DNA of 10,563 bases from Bacillota bacterium (GTDB taxonomy: Bacteria; Bacillota; Bacilli; Lactobacillales; Aerococcaceae), in NCBI GenBank assembly GCA_023442905.1, contig JAEZWY010000014.1, forward strand, positions 1-10,563, written 5' to 3'. The notes beneath the pieces are model-generated. The model made no database searches and had not been told where the DNA came from. It was given only the letters and a program-made list of their open reading frames with translations. Positions within the stretch are counted from its first letter, which is position 1. The number at the start of each line of letters is the position of its first letter. This document shows positions 1 to 5,519 of this stretch, piece by piece. The position numbers and the translations under genes are program-made.

Positions 1-75
1 GTCTGTTCGCTCGACTTGCATGTATTAGGCATGCCGCCAGCGTTCGTCCTGAGCCAGGATCAAACTCTCATGAAA
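1..75 (-). rRNA. rrs: 16S ribosomal RNA, 5' end only (runs off the window)
   Basis: The reverse complement contains the near-universal 16S start AGAGTTTGATCCTGGCTCAG (the 27F site) at 68-49. It continues through the conserved stretch around GACGAACGCTGGCGGCATGC and CATGCAAGTCGAGCGAAC. Since the first A of the 27F site is E. coli position 8, the mature 5' end should lie near base 75. Only about 75 bases of the gene are in the window; the rest, and any 23S and 5S genes, lie to the left. The GGCGGCATGCC and GTCGAGCGAAC variants fit Lactobacillales such as Aerococcaceae, though this piece is too short for genus assignment. Confidence 0.97.
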
Positions 76-247
76 GATTTTCATGAGCTTGATTGCTCAT
101 TAAAGTTTGCTGACTTATTTATAGTAGCTCTCACTACTTTGAATTGTTGGTTTCAATTGCTACGCAATTGATTCCCTACACAATTTTGGTTCGTCTTCTT
201 TGTTCAGTTTTCAAAGGTCTATCTCGTTGCCTTGCAGCAACTCGTAT
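76..247 (-). other. rRNA operon leader (pre-16S spacer) with hairpins
   Basis: This is the transcribed leader between the nearest rRNA promoter and mature 16S; it holds no credible ORF. It contains an 8-bp perfect stem with a 3-base loop (TCAATTGC at 153-160, GCAATTGA at 164-171). A weaker 5-bp stem lies at 123-127/134-138. A 9-bp perfect inverted repeat (67-75 with 79-87) straddles the mature 16S 5' end. Such hairpins are expected in pre-rRNA leaders, where they guide folding and RNase processing. The processing role is inferred from position. Confidence 0.7.
201..241 (-). promoter_or_regulatory. boxB/boxA-like rRNA antitermination site
   Basis: Read on the minus strand, a small hairpin comes first: GTTGC, a 6-base loop, then GCAAC (226-241). 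About ten bases later comes CTTTGAAAACTGAACA (216-201), which resembles the conserved TTTGAAAACT boxA segment of Firmicutes rrn leaders. Hairpin followed by boxA is the order of a nut site, where NusB/S10 (NusE) load to make RNA polymerase resist Rho and pausing over the untranslated rRNA. The boxA match is seen directly; the boxB role is inferred. Confidence 0.6.
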
Positions 248-277
248 ATCATATCATCTTCATTCAAGTTTTGTCAA
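248..277 (-). promoter_or_regulatory. rRNA promoter P1 (nearest to 16S)
   Basis: On the minus strand TTGACA (277-272), an 18-base spacer and TATGAT (253-248) form a strong sigma-A-type promoter. Transcription should begin about seven bases further on, near the G residues at 243-241. That places the boxB-like hairpin at the very start of the P1 transcript. Confidence 0.75.
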
Positions 278-328
278 GTAAAAGTTTTTAACTTTTTTTG
301 ATTTCTTTTTGTTTGAAGCGACTTAATT

Positions 329-358
329 ATCTTACCTTATCCAGGATATGTTTGTCAA
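329..358 (-). promoter_or_regulatory. rRNA promoter P2
   Basis: TTGACA (358-353), an 18-base spacer and TAAGAT (334-329) on the minus strand. The -35 box lies 81 bp upstream of that of P1 and is directly preceded by two 7-base A-tracts (minus-strand sense), as expected for an UP element or curved DNA. Confidence 0.65.
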
Positions 359-418
359 CGTTTTTTTGAATTATTTTTTTAATTCAATTGCGTGACTTGC
401 AATCCATAAAGCTTAATA

Positions 419-448
419 AGTTTACCATTCCAAAATGAAGATTGTCAA
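419..448 (-). promoter_or_regulatory. rRNA promoter P3 (weaker -10)
   Basis: TTGACA (448-443), an 18-base spacer and TAAACT (424-419) on the minus strand. The -35 box is perfect but the -10 keeps only the essential TAnnnT pattern. Two 7-base A-tracts lie upstream in the same positions as at P2. It is probably the weakest of the five; support comes partly from its regular spacing. Confidence 0.5.
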
Positions 449-494
449 CATTTTTTTAAATTGTTTTTTTGTTTCCAAAACAAACAACTTCATA

Positions 495-524
495 ATAATA
501 GCACGTCCTATAAGAACCTGTCAA
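495..524 (-). promoter_or_regulatory. rRNA promoter P4 (strong)
   Basis: TTGACA (524-519), an 18-base spacer and TATTAT (500-495) on the minus strand, with paired 7-base A-tracts immediately upstream. By consensus match this is among the strongest of the five. Confidence 0.7.
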
Positions 525-575
525 TTATTTTTTTCTGTTTTTTTCGATTGACGTTACGTCGAATCGACAAGATTT

Positions 576-604
576 ATAATATCAACTAAGCTGAATTTCG
601 TCAA
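576..604 (-). promoter_or_regulatory. rRNA promoter P5 (most upstream)
   Basis: TTGACG (604-599), a 17-base spacer and TATTAT (581-576) on the minus strand. A TG one base before the -10 box (TGATATTAT) also makes it an extended -10. Two 7-base A-tracts lie upstream. It sits just downstream of the pgi terminator. Its predicted first transcribed bases fall on the CG-rich dyad at 545-566. Confidence 0.65.
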
Positions 605-634
605 TAGTTTTTTTGTCTTTTTTTATAATAAATA

Positions 635-663
635 CAAAAAAGGCCGAGTATTATTACTCGACC
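635..663 (-). terminator. Intrinsic terminator of the ppiB-yugI-pgi operon
   Basis: On the minus strand a 9-bp stem (GGTCGAGTA at 663-655 with TACTCGGCC at 650-642, one G-U pair) closes a 4-base loop and is followed by six U (641-636). It lies 24 bp after the pgi stop and 31 bp before the P5 -35 box, so it separates pgi transcription from the rRNA promoters. Confidence 0.88.
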
Positions 664-686
664 CCTTTCTCTTACTATAAGAGTAT

Positions 687-2033
687 TTAATTTAAGCGTT
701 GATTTAATTCAGCTGCTAAGTCTTCAAAACCTGGTTTCCCTAATAAGGCGAACATATTTTTCTTATAAGCTTCTACACCTGGTTGATTGAATGGGTTCAC
801 GCCATTTAGATATCCAGAGATAGCTACAGCAATTTCAAAGAAGTAGATCATATAACCTAATGAGTAAGCATCCATTTCTGGAATAGTTAACACAAAGTTA
901 GGTACATCCCCATCTGTATGTGCCAATACAGTACCTTGGAACGCTTTAGTGTTTACAAAATCAACATCCTTACCTTCTAAGTAGCCTAATCCATCTAAGT
1001 CTTCATCAAAAGCTGGTATTGCGATTGACTTGCTTGGTTTATCTACTTTCACAACTGTTTCAAATAAGTTACGTTGTCCTTCTTGGATATATTGACCTAG
1101 TGAGTGTAAGTCTGTTGTAAAGTTAGCGCTTGATGGGTAAATACCTTTTCCGTCTTTACCTTCTGACTCGCCAAATAGTTGTTTCCACCATTCTGAGAAG
1201 TATTGTAATTTTGGTTCATAATTGATTAGTAATTCAGTTACTTTACCTTTGCGGTACAATACATTTCTTAATGCAGCATATTGGTATGCTTCATTTTTAG
1301 TTAAATCTGCATCGCTGTATTCTACCATTGCATCAGCAGCACCTTGCATTAAAGCATCAATATCTGCACCTGAAACAGCAATTGGCAATAGCCCTACTGG
1401 TGTTAGTACTGTAAAACGTCCACCAACCGCATCCGGAATAACGAATGACTCATATCCTTCAGCATCAGCTTCTGATTTTAATGCACCATTCGCTTTATCT
1501 GTAGTAGCGTAAATACGTTCTTTAGCAGCTTCACCATATTTTTCTTCCAATAGTTTTTTAAAAATACGGAATGCTACTGCAGTTTCAGTTGTTGTTCCTG
1601 ATTTAGAAATAACATTCACAGAGAAGTCTCTATCTCCAATAGTTTCAATCAATTCTGCAATATAAGTTGAACTTAAACTATTACCAGCAAAGAAAACTTG
1701 TGGTGTTTTGCGTTCTTCTTTAGATTGTAGATTTGCAAATGAATGAGATAAGAAATCAATCGCAGACTTAGCACCTAAATAAGATCCACCAATCCCTAAT
1801 ACAATTAATACATCAGAATCAGATTGAATTTTAGCAGCTGCTTTTTTAATACGTGCATATTCTTCTTTATCATATGCTTTTGGTAAATCTACCCAACCAA
1901 TATAATCACTTCCTGCACCAGTTCCTTCACGTAGAATAGTATCAGCAGCAGTAACCAGCGGTTGCATTTGTGTTAATTCGTGTTCTGCAATAAATTGGTC
2001 AGTATTACTATAATCAAATTTGATATGTCCCAT
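687..2033 (-). CDS. pgi: Glucose-6-phosphate isomerase
   Basis: Interconverts glucose-6-phosphate and fructose-6-phosphate in the cytoplasm (glycolysis and gluconeogenesis). With the start used here it is 448 aa, the usual length in Firmicutes. Family motifs, in order, are GIGGSYLGAK (80-89) and SKSGTTTET (143-151) for sugar-phosphate binding, and GGRFTVL (204-210). LFGESEGK (286-293) carries the likely catalytic Glu289, and H310 is in DLHSLGQ. The C-terminal signature NQPGVEAYK (416-424) contains the catalytic Lys424. An upstream in-frame ATG at 2048 exists, but it overlaps the ribosome binding site GAGGAG. The ATG at 2033, six bases after that site, gives the family N-terminus MGHIKFDYS. 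It is the last gene of an operon, 25 bp after yugI, and is followed by a terminator. Identification is essentially certain. Confidence 0.97.
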   Translation of the reverse strand: MGHIKFDYSNTDQFIAEHELTQMQPLVTAADTILREGTGAGSDYIGWVDLPKAYDKEEYARIKKAAAKIQSDSDVLIVLGIGGSYLGAKSAIDFLSHSFANLQSKEERKTPQVFFAGNSLSSTYIAELIETIGDRDFSVNVISKSGTTTETAVAFRIFKKLLEEKYGEAAKERIYATTDKANGALKSEADAEGYESFVIPDAVGGRFTVLTPVGLLPIAVSGADIDALMQGAADAMVEYSDADLTKNEAYQYAALRNVLYRKGKVTELLINYEPKLQYFSEWWKQLFGESEGKDGKGIYPSSANFTTDLHSLGQYIQEGQRNLFETVVKVDKPSKSIAIPAFDEDLDGLGYLEGKDVDFVNTKAFQGTVLAHTDGDVPNFVLTIPEMDAYSLGYMIYFFEIAVAISGYLNGVNPFNQPGVEAYKKNMFALLGKPGFEDLAAELNQRLN

Positions 2034-2058
2034 TTCAATACTCCTCATTTATAAAATA

Positions 2059-2445
2059 TTATTTTGTAGCCATTTTGTTTAATGCTTCCTCAATCCACCC
2101 TGGCATTTGTTCTTCTATAGAGACAAAACCAATTTTTGGTGCATGCCGTTTTTTAGGCCAAGCATTTTTAGCAGGTTTATTAGAGGTTGCAAGTTTTTTT
2201 AATGCTCGAATAGACAAACTCATTTTGCTTGTAAACTCGTCGATATCGATAATTTTTACCTTCAGTTTTTCACCTATAGTAAATTTATCATCCACATTAC
2301 TCACATAACCATGATTGATTTCGGATATGTGGATTAAACCTTGATGATTCTCATCTAGTTGAACAAATACACCATAGGGCTGTAAACCTGTCACTTCACC
2401 CTCAACTACATCACCAATGTGGTAGGGAAAATCTTTAGTTGTCAT
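2059..2445 (-). CDS. yugI: S1-domain RNA-binding protein (YugI/GSP13/CvfD type)
   Basis: A small cytoplasmic protein of 128 aa with one S1 (OB-fold) RNA-binding domain at about residues 8-83. Typical features are GDVVEGEVTGLQPYGVFVQL, GLIHISEI and a closing KVKIIDID...MSLSIRAL strand-helix. A basic linker (about 88-104) leads to a short C-terminal segment, FVSIEEQMPGWIEEAL (107-122), as in B. subtilis YugI (general stress protein 13) and streptococcal CvfD. Those relatives associate with ribosomes or act in post-transcriptional control; a similar role here is inferred. The start has an AAAGGA site nine bases upstream. It lies between ppiB (27 bp gap) and pgi (25 bp gap), so it is probably co-transcribed. 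Confidence 0.87.
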   Translation of the reverse strand: MTTKDFPYHIGDVVEGEVTGLQPYGVFVQLDENHQGLIHISEINHGYVSNVDDKFTIGEKLKVKIIDIDEFTSKMSLSIRALKKLATSNKPAKNAWPKKRHAPKIGFVSIEEQMPGWIEEALNKMATK

Positions 2446-2472
2446 GAAGCGTTATCCTTTCTAGCGTGTTTC

Positions 2473-3060
2473 TTACTCGTTTTCAAAAGTAACACTAGTA
2501 ATAACAACCTCTTCTAATGGTTTATCTGATGCGTTACGAGGTTGGTTTTCAATGTCGTATACTACATCCATACCAGAAACTACTTGTCCAAATACTGTAT
2601 GTTTTTGGTCTAGCCATGGTGTTCCACCATTTTCACTATAGGCTTCAATAATCTCTTCTGGCCAGCCACCAGCTTTCAATTGCCCTAGCATTTGTGCGGG
2701 TACTTCTTTAGCAGTTACAACAAAGAATTGAGAACCATTCGTATTTGGTCCTGCATTTGCCATAGATAATGCGCCATTAATATTGAACAATTCAAGACTA
2801 AATTCATCTTCAAATTTTTCTCCATAAATAGATGCGCCACCCATACCTGTACCAGAAGGATCGCCACCTTGAATCATAAAGTTAGGGATTACACGATGGA
2901 AAATAACACCATCATAGTAACCTTGTTTTCCTAATGTCACAAAGTTTTCTACTGTTTTTGGTGCTAATTCTGGAAATAATGCAACTTGGAAAGCGCCTTT
3001 ATTTGTTTCAATCGTCGCTTTTAATTGCGTATCTTTAATTTCTAATTGTGGATAAGTCAT
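2473..3060 (-). CDS. ppiB: Peptidyl-prolyl cis-trans isomerase, cyclophilin type
   Basis: A cytoplasmic cyclophilin (195 aa, no signal peptide) that catalyses cis-trans isomerisation at proline bonds and assists folding. Active-site residues line up with human CypA: Arg56 (FHRV), Phe61, Met62 and Gln64 (NFMIQGGDP), Ala101-Asn102 (MANAGPNTNGSQFF), Gln111, Phe113, Trp149-Leu150 and His154 (WLDQKHTVFGQV). Relative to CypA, about 28 residues (roughly 119-147, including PEEIIEAYSENGG) are inserted before the Trp. I recall a similar insert in other Firmicutes PpiB proteins. The start has an ideal AGGAGG six bases upstream. It is first in the operon with yugI and pgi and is read from an extended -10 promoter at 3097-3089. 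Confidence 0.95.
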   Translation of the reverse strand: MTYPQLEIKDTQLKATIETNKGAFQVALFPELAPKTVENFVTLGKQGYYDGVIFHRVIPNFMIQGGDPSGTGMGGASIYGEKFEDEFSLELFNINGALSMANAGPNTNGSQFFVVTAKEVPAQMLGQLKAGGWPEEIIEAYSENGGTPWLDQKHTVFGQVVSGMDVVYDIENQPRNASDKPLEEVVITSVTFENE

Positions 3061-3088
3061 TTTCTGCCTCCTAATTATTTCTAATCTT

Positions 3089-3097
3089 ATTGTAACA
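3089..3097 (-). promoter_or_regulatory. Extended -10 promoter for ppiB operon
   Basis: TGTTACAAT on the minus strand is a TGn extended -10 element with TACAAT at 3094-3089. No good -35 box stands 16-18 bases upstream, which is typical of extended -10 promoters. It lies about 30 bp ahead of the ppiB start. Confidence 0.5.
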
Positions 3098-3213
3098 AAT
3101 ACTAGCTAAAAATTCTCCATTTAATGTCCGAATATTTTTAACTACTATGGTTAATAAAGTTTTTCTTATTTTTTCTTTTTACAGCGAAACATTTTCCGAA
3201 TGATTCTTTTTCA

Positions 3214-3222
3214 TGCTATTAT
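3214..3222 (+). promoter_or_regulatory. Extended -10 promoter for yuiD-yumC
   Basis: TGCTATTAT is an extended -10 element with TATTAT at 3217-3222. The -35 region (TTCCGA at 3194-3199) is poor. It sits 28 bp before the yuiD start codon and about 120 bp from the divergent ppiB promoter. Confidence 0.55.
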
Positions 3223-3250
3223 TAAATTAAATAAATTCAAGGAGGAAAAC

Positions 3251-3760
3251 ATGAATACGACAACTAATTTTCCTTTAGTCGTTACCTTTGCAGCTATTAT
3301 GATTGCGCAATTGGTTAAATATCCTATTGCTGTATTCTTCAAGAAACCTAACGCTAGCTTATCCATCATTCATGCTACCGGTGGAATGCCCAGTTCACAC
3401 TCTGCTGCTGTTACTTCGCTTATCACCGCTTTAATTCTTCAGTATGGTTTCTTCTCACCAATTGTAGCGATTGCCGTTTGTTTTGGTATGATAGTCATGT
3501 TTGATGCCATGGGGGTTCGTCGCCAAGATGGAGAACAAGGTGTTTTGATTTATAATCTGATGAAGATTTTGAAAGAAAAAGCAAAAGAGACAGACGATCA
3601 AGATTTGCTCAATAAACTAAACACTTTAGATGAGGACCGTATGGTGATTAATGACTATCTAGGCCATAAACCTTCAGAAGTAATTGGTGGTATGACTACT
3701 GGTGTACTTGTTACATTAGGTATTCGCTTTATATACAACTTATTAAATATGCCATTATAA
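3251..3760 (+). CDS. yuiD: Divergent PAP2-family membrane protein (YuiD/DUF212)
   Basis: A 169-aa membrane protein of the divergent PAP2 (acid phosphatase/VanZ-related) family. It has GGMPSSHSA (44-52), the counterpart of the PAP2 PSGH phosphatase motif. DAMGVRRQDGEQ (85-96) and GHKPSEVIGG (138-147) carry further conserved polar residues. Hydrophobic segments lie at about 8-30, 52-66, 68-86 and 146-165. The substrate is unknown, though a lipid or isoprenyl phosphate is a common guess for PAP2 relatives. The start is set by AAGGAGG ending five bases before ATG 3251; an in-frame ATG at 3200 lies upstream of the promoter's -10 box and has no such site. A 27-bp gap to yumC suggests one transcript. 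Confidence 0.88.
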   Translation: MNTTTNFPLVVTFAAIMIAQLVKYPIAVFFKKPNASLSIIHATGGMPSSHSAAVTSLITALILQYGFFSPIVAIAVCFGMIVMFDAMGVRRQDGEQGVLIYNLMKILKEKAKETDDQDLLNKLNTLDEDRMVINDYLGHKPSEVIGGMTTGVLVTLGIRFIYNLLNMPL

Positions 3761-3787
3761 TTCAAAAATAATTAGAAAGAGATCAAA

Positions 3788-4786
3788 ATGACAAATAATA
3801 GAACGGACCTACTCATCGTTGGGGCTGGTCCAGTAGGTATGTTTACTGCCTTTTATGCAGGTATGCGTAATCTAAGTGTACGCTTAGTCGATTCCTTACC
3901 TGAAATAGGTGGTCAACCAAAAGCTTTGTACCCTGAAAAAAATATATTTGATATACCCGCTTATCCGAAAATTACCGGCCATGAACTAAGCCAGGTGTTA
4001 ACCACGCAATTAGACCGTTTTCGTGAAACAACACAAATCCATTTAAATGAAAAAGTACTTACTATTCAAAAAATAGACCAAGATTTTGTTATTGAAACGA
4101 GTAAAAGTACCTATACGGCCGGTGCAATTATTATTGCTGCTGGTAATGGTTCTTTTAAACCTAGAAAAATAGCAATTACCGGCTTAGCTGACTATGAAGA
4201 TAATTACATTTCTTATCATGTTTCAAACTTTGATAAATATACAGGTAAAGAAGTAGCAGTATTAGGTGGTGGTGATTCTGCTTTCGATGCGTCTTTAGCA
4301 TTAGCCGATTATGCAAAAAAAGTATATTTAATTCACCGACGAGACCGATTTAGAGCGCACGAATATTCTGTCTCCCTTGCCAAACAAAAAGATAATATCG
4401 ATTTTATTACGCCTTATGTACCTGAAGCACTAATTGGGCAAAACAAGGAATTAACCGGAATTCAAATCGCTAAAGCTCGCAGTCAGGAAACGAAGCTACT
4501 AAATGTAGAACATATTTTTATGACCTATGGATTTGTATCTTCTATAGACGAAATTCGTAACTGGGGATTAAAAATTGAGAATGAATCCATTCAAGTAGAC
4601 CATAATTTACAAACCAATATTCCAGGTATTTATGCTGTAGGTGATATTGCTAATTATCCAAACAAAGCAAAATTAATTGCAACTGGATTTGGTGAAGCAC
4701 CTCATGCGATTAATCAAGTGGCTCATTATTTATTCCCTGACCGTCGAGTTGCGCCATTGCATTCGACCTCTATGTTCACTGACTAA
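3788..4786 (+). CDS. yumC: Ferredoxin/flavodoxin-NADP+ reductase, thioredoxin-reductase-like (YumC type)
   Basis: A 332-aa cytoplasmic FAD enzyme that moves electrons between NADPH and ferredoxin or flavodoxin; its length equals that of B. subtilis YumC. Visible parts are the FAD-binding GAGPVG (12-17) and GGQ (41-43), the NADPH-binding GGGDSA (160-165) and HRRDRFRA (183-190), whose arginines suit the NADP 2'-phosphate, and the second FAD motif YAVGDIA (282-288). The C-terminal HSTSMF (325-330) is typical of this subgroup; His325 and Tyr48 are candidates for stacking on the flavin, as in YumC. The thioredoxin-reductase CxxC is absent, and the protein has no cysteine at all, which rules out thioredoxin reductase activity of the usual kind. 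It follows yuiD and ends at a strong terminator. Confidence 0.93.
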   Translation: MTNNRTDLLIVGAGPVGMFTAFYAGMRNLSVRLVDSLPEIGGQPKALYPEKNIFDIPAYPKITGHELSQVLTTQLDRFRETTQIHLNEKVLTIQKIDQDFVIETSKSTYTAGAIIIAAGNGSFKPRKIAITGLADYEDNYISYHVSNFDKYTGKEVAVLGGGDSAFDASLALADYAKKVYLIHRRDRFRAHEYSVSLAKQKDNIDFITPYVPEALIGQNKELTGIQIAKARSQETKLLNVEHIFMTYGFVSSIDEIRNWGLKIENESIQVDHNLQTNIPGIYAVGDIANYPNKAKLIATGFGEAPHAINQVAHYLFPDRRVAPLHSTSMFTD

Positions 4787-4800
4787 TACCTAATAAAGAC

Positions 4801-4846
4801 AAAAACTACCAAGGAGCGTATACAAATGCACTCCTTGGTAGTTTTT
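4801..4846. terminator. Bidirectional terminator between converging operons
   Basis: A perfect 16-bp inverted repeat (4801-4816 with 4831-4846) encloses a 14-base loop. It begins with five A and ends with five T, so it ends transcripts on both strands: yumC from the left and the DUF1461 gene from the right. The stop codon of the latter (4845-4847) lies inside the stem. Confidence 0.93.
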
Positions 4847-5519
4847 AAATTCCCAAAATTTGGCGGTTAAAATCTTTTTTCCCTATACGATAGACTACTT
4901 CTATTCCTATTTGTAGAATGACAAAAACGGATAAAAAGCACAATAAGAAGAAAGACTCATGTAGGACTAAAATAATGGGGTCAGTTATAGGATTGAATAA
5001 CCAAGCATCGTTGTTAAATGCTATCTCATGAAACGCAATAAAAATGGTATTAAAATTAAAGATTAATAAAACGATTACTATAATAGGTAACCATCTTAGT
5101 TGCTTGAAAGGCCAATATAAACGCCACAAGTTACGGCTAACTTTCAATTTGTATAATGAATACAAACCAACAACAGCAGAAACTATCAAAGTAGCATAAT
5201 TCAAGTAAAATAAGTGCTTGACTTCCATAAAATGAAAAGCTGCTGAAGCTGAAGTTGGAAAATCTGTCATGGCCAAATTATCTATCCATGGAAAATTCAA
5301 ATAAGCCAGTAACTGTAAATAATTCTCTACGACTGTCCAAAAGGATAAATTAACCAATTCAAAAGACTTTGAAAACCATAATGATCCCATAAATAGTGGT
5401 ACGTTAGCTATCGTAATTGTAATGGCCAAACTAATAAAGAAAATCAATAGTGCTAAAACAACTATAAATAAACGTATATCATGTAAAAATTTATGACCAG
5501 GTTGATAAGAGTGCTTCAT
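4845..5519 (-). CDS. TIGR01906/DUF1461 integral membrane protein
   Basis: A 224-aa membrane protein of unknown function, recognised as the DUF1461/TIGR01906 family common in Lactobacillales. There are four likely membrane helices at about 17-39, 104-124, 143-163 and 187-211. A long, probably external, segment (40-103) lies between the first two, and a second one (164-186) between the last two. The family block FHEIAFNNDAWLFNP (163-177) ends just before the last helix. The chosen ATG overlaps the 3' end of the upstream HAD gene by 29 bp, with GGTGGTGG about six bases before it as a poor ribosome binding site. Translation may therefore depend on coupling to the HAD gene, which is frameshifted here. 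It is last in the cluster and its stop is within the terminator stem. Confidence 0.82.
   Translation of the reverse strand: MKHSYQPGHKFLHDIRLFIVVLALLIFFISLAITITIANVPLFMGSLWFSKSFELVNLSFWTVVENYLQLLAYLNFPWIDNLAMTDFPTSASAAFHFMEVKHLFYLNYATLIVSAVVGLYSLYKLKVSRNLWRLYWPFKQLRWLPIIVIVLLIFNFNTIFIAFHEIAFNNDAWLFNPITDPIILVLHESFFLLCFLSVFVILQIGIEVVYRIGKKDFNRQILGI

Larger units (their letters stand above)
285..624 (-). repeat. Repeated paired A-tracts upstream of each rRNA -35 box
   Basis: Every -35 box is followed on the + strand (upstream for the promoter) by T-runs. They lie at 285-289, 293-299 and 306-310 (P1), 361-367 and 374-380 (P2), 451-457 and 464-470 (P3), 528-534 and 538-544 (P4), and 608-614 and 618-624 (P5). 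The first run begins 3-4 bases past the -35 box at P2 to P5, and centre-to-centre spacing is 10 or 13 bases. This matches the expected position of UP elements bound by the RNA polymerase alpha C-terminal domain, and about one helical turn would also curve DNA. No gene is seen in the AT-rich stretch 80-630. Confidence 0.7.

Noticed and set aside
545..566. Terminator between rRNA promoters P5 and P4
   Set aside because: The hairpin is followed by A-runs, not a U-run, on the minus transcript, and no U-run follows on the plus strand.
80..640. CRISPR, small protein gene or mobile element in the AT-rich region
   Set aside because: The recurring units are -35 boxes with A-tracts and non-identical spacers; there are no direct repeats of constant sequence, no inverted terminal repeats and no credible ORF.
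1222..1512. 96-aa plus-strand ORF opposite pgi, and similar plus-strand ORFs at 2075-2308, 6458-6673, 7335-7517 and 10277-10510
   Set aside because: All are antisense shadows of confident coding regions without ribosome binding sites or recognisable domains.
3200..3250. Longer yuiD starting at ATG 3200
   Set aside because: It would begin upstream of the TATTAT -10 box, has no ribosome binding site, and adds 17 residues not found in the family; AAGGAGG marks ATG 3251.
3788..4786. Thioredoxin reductase annotation for yumC
   Set aside because: The protein lacks the redox CxxC and has no cysteines, while length and C-terminal HSTSMF match the ferredoxin-NADP reductase subgroup.
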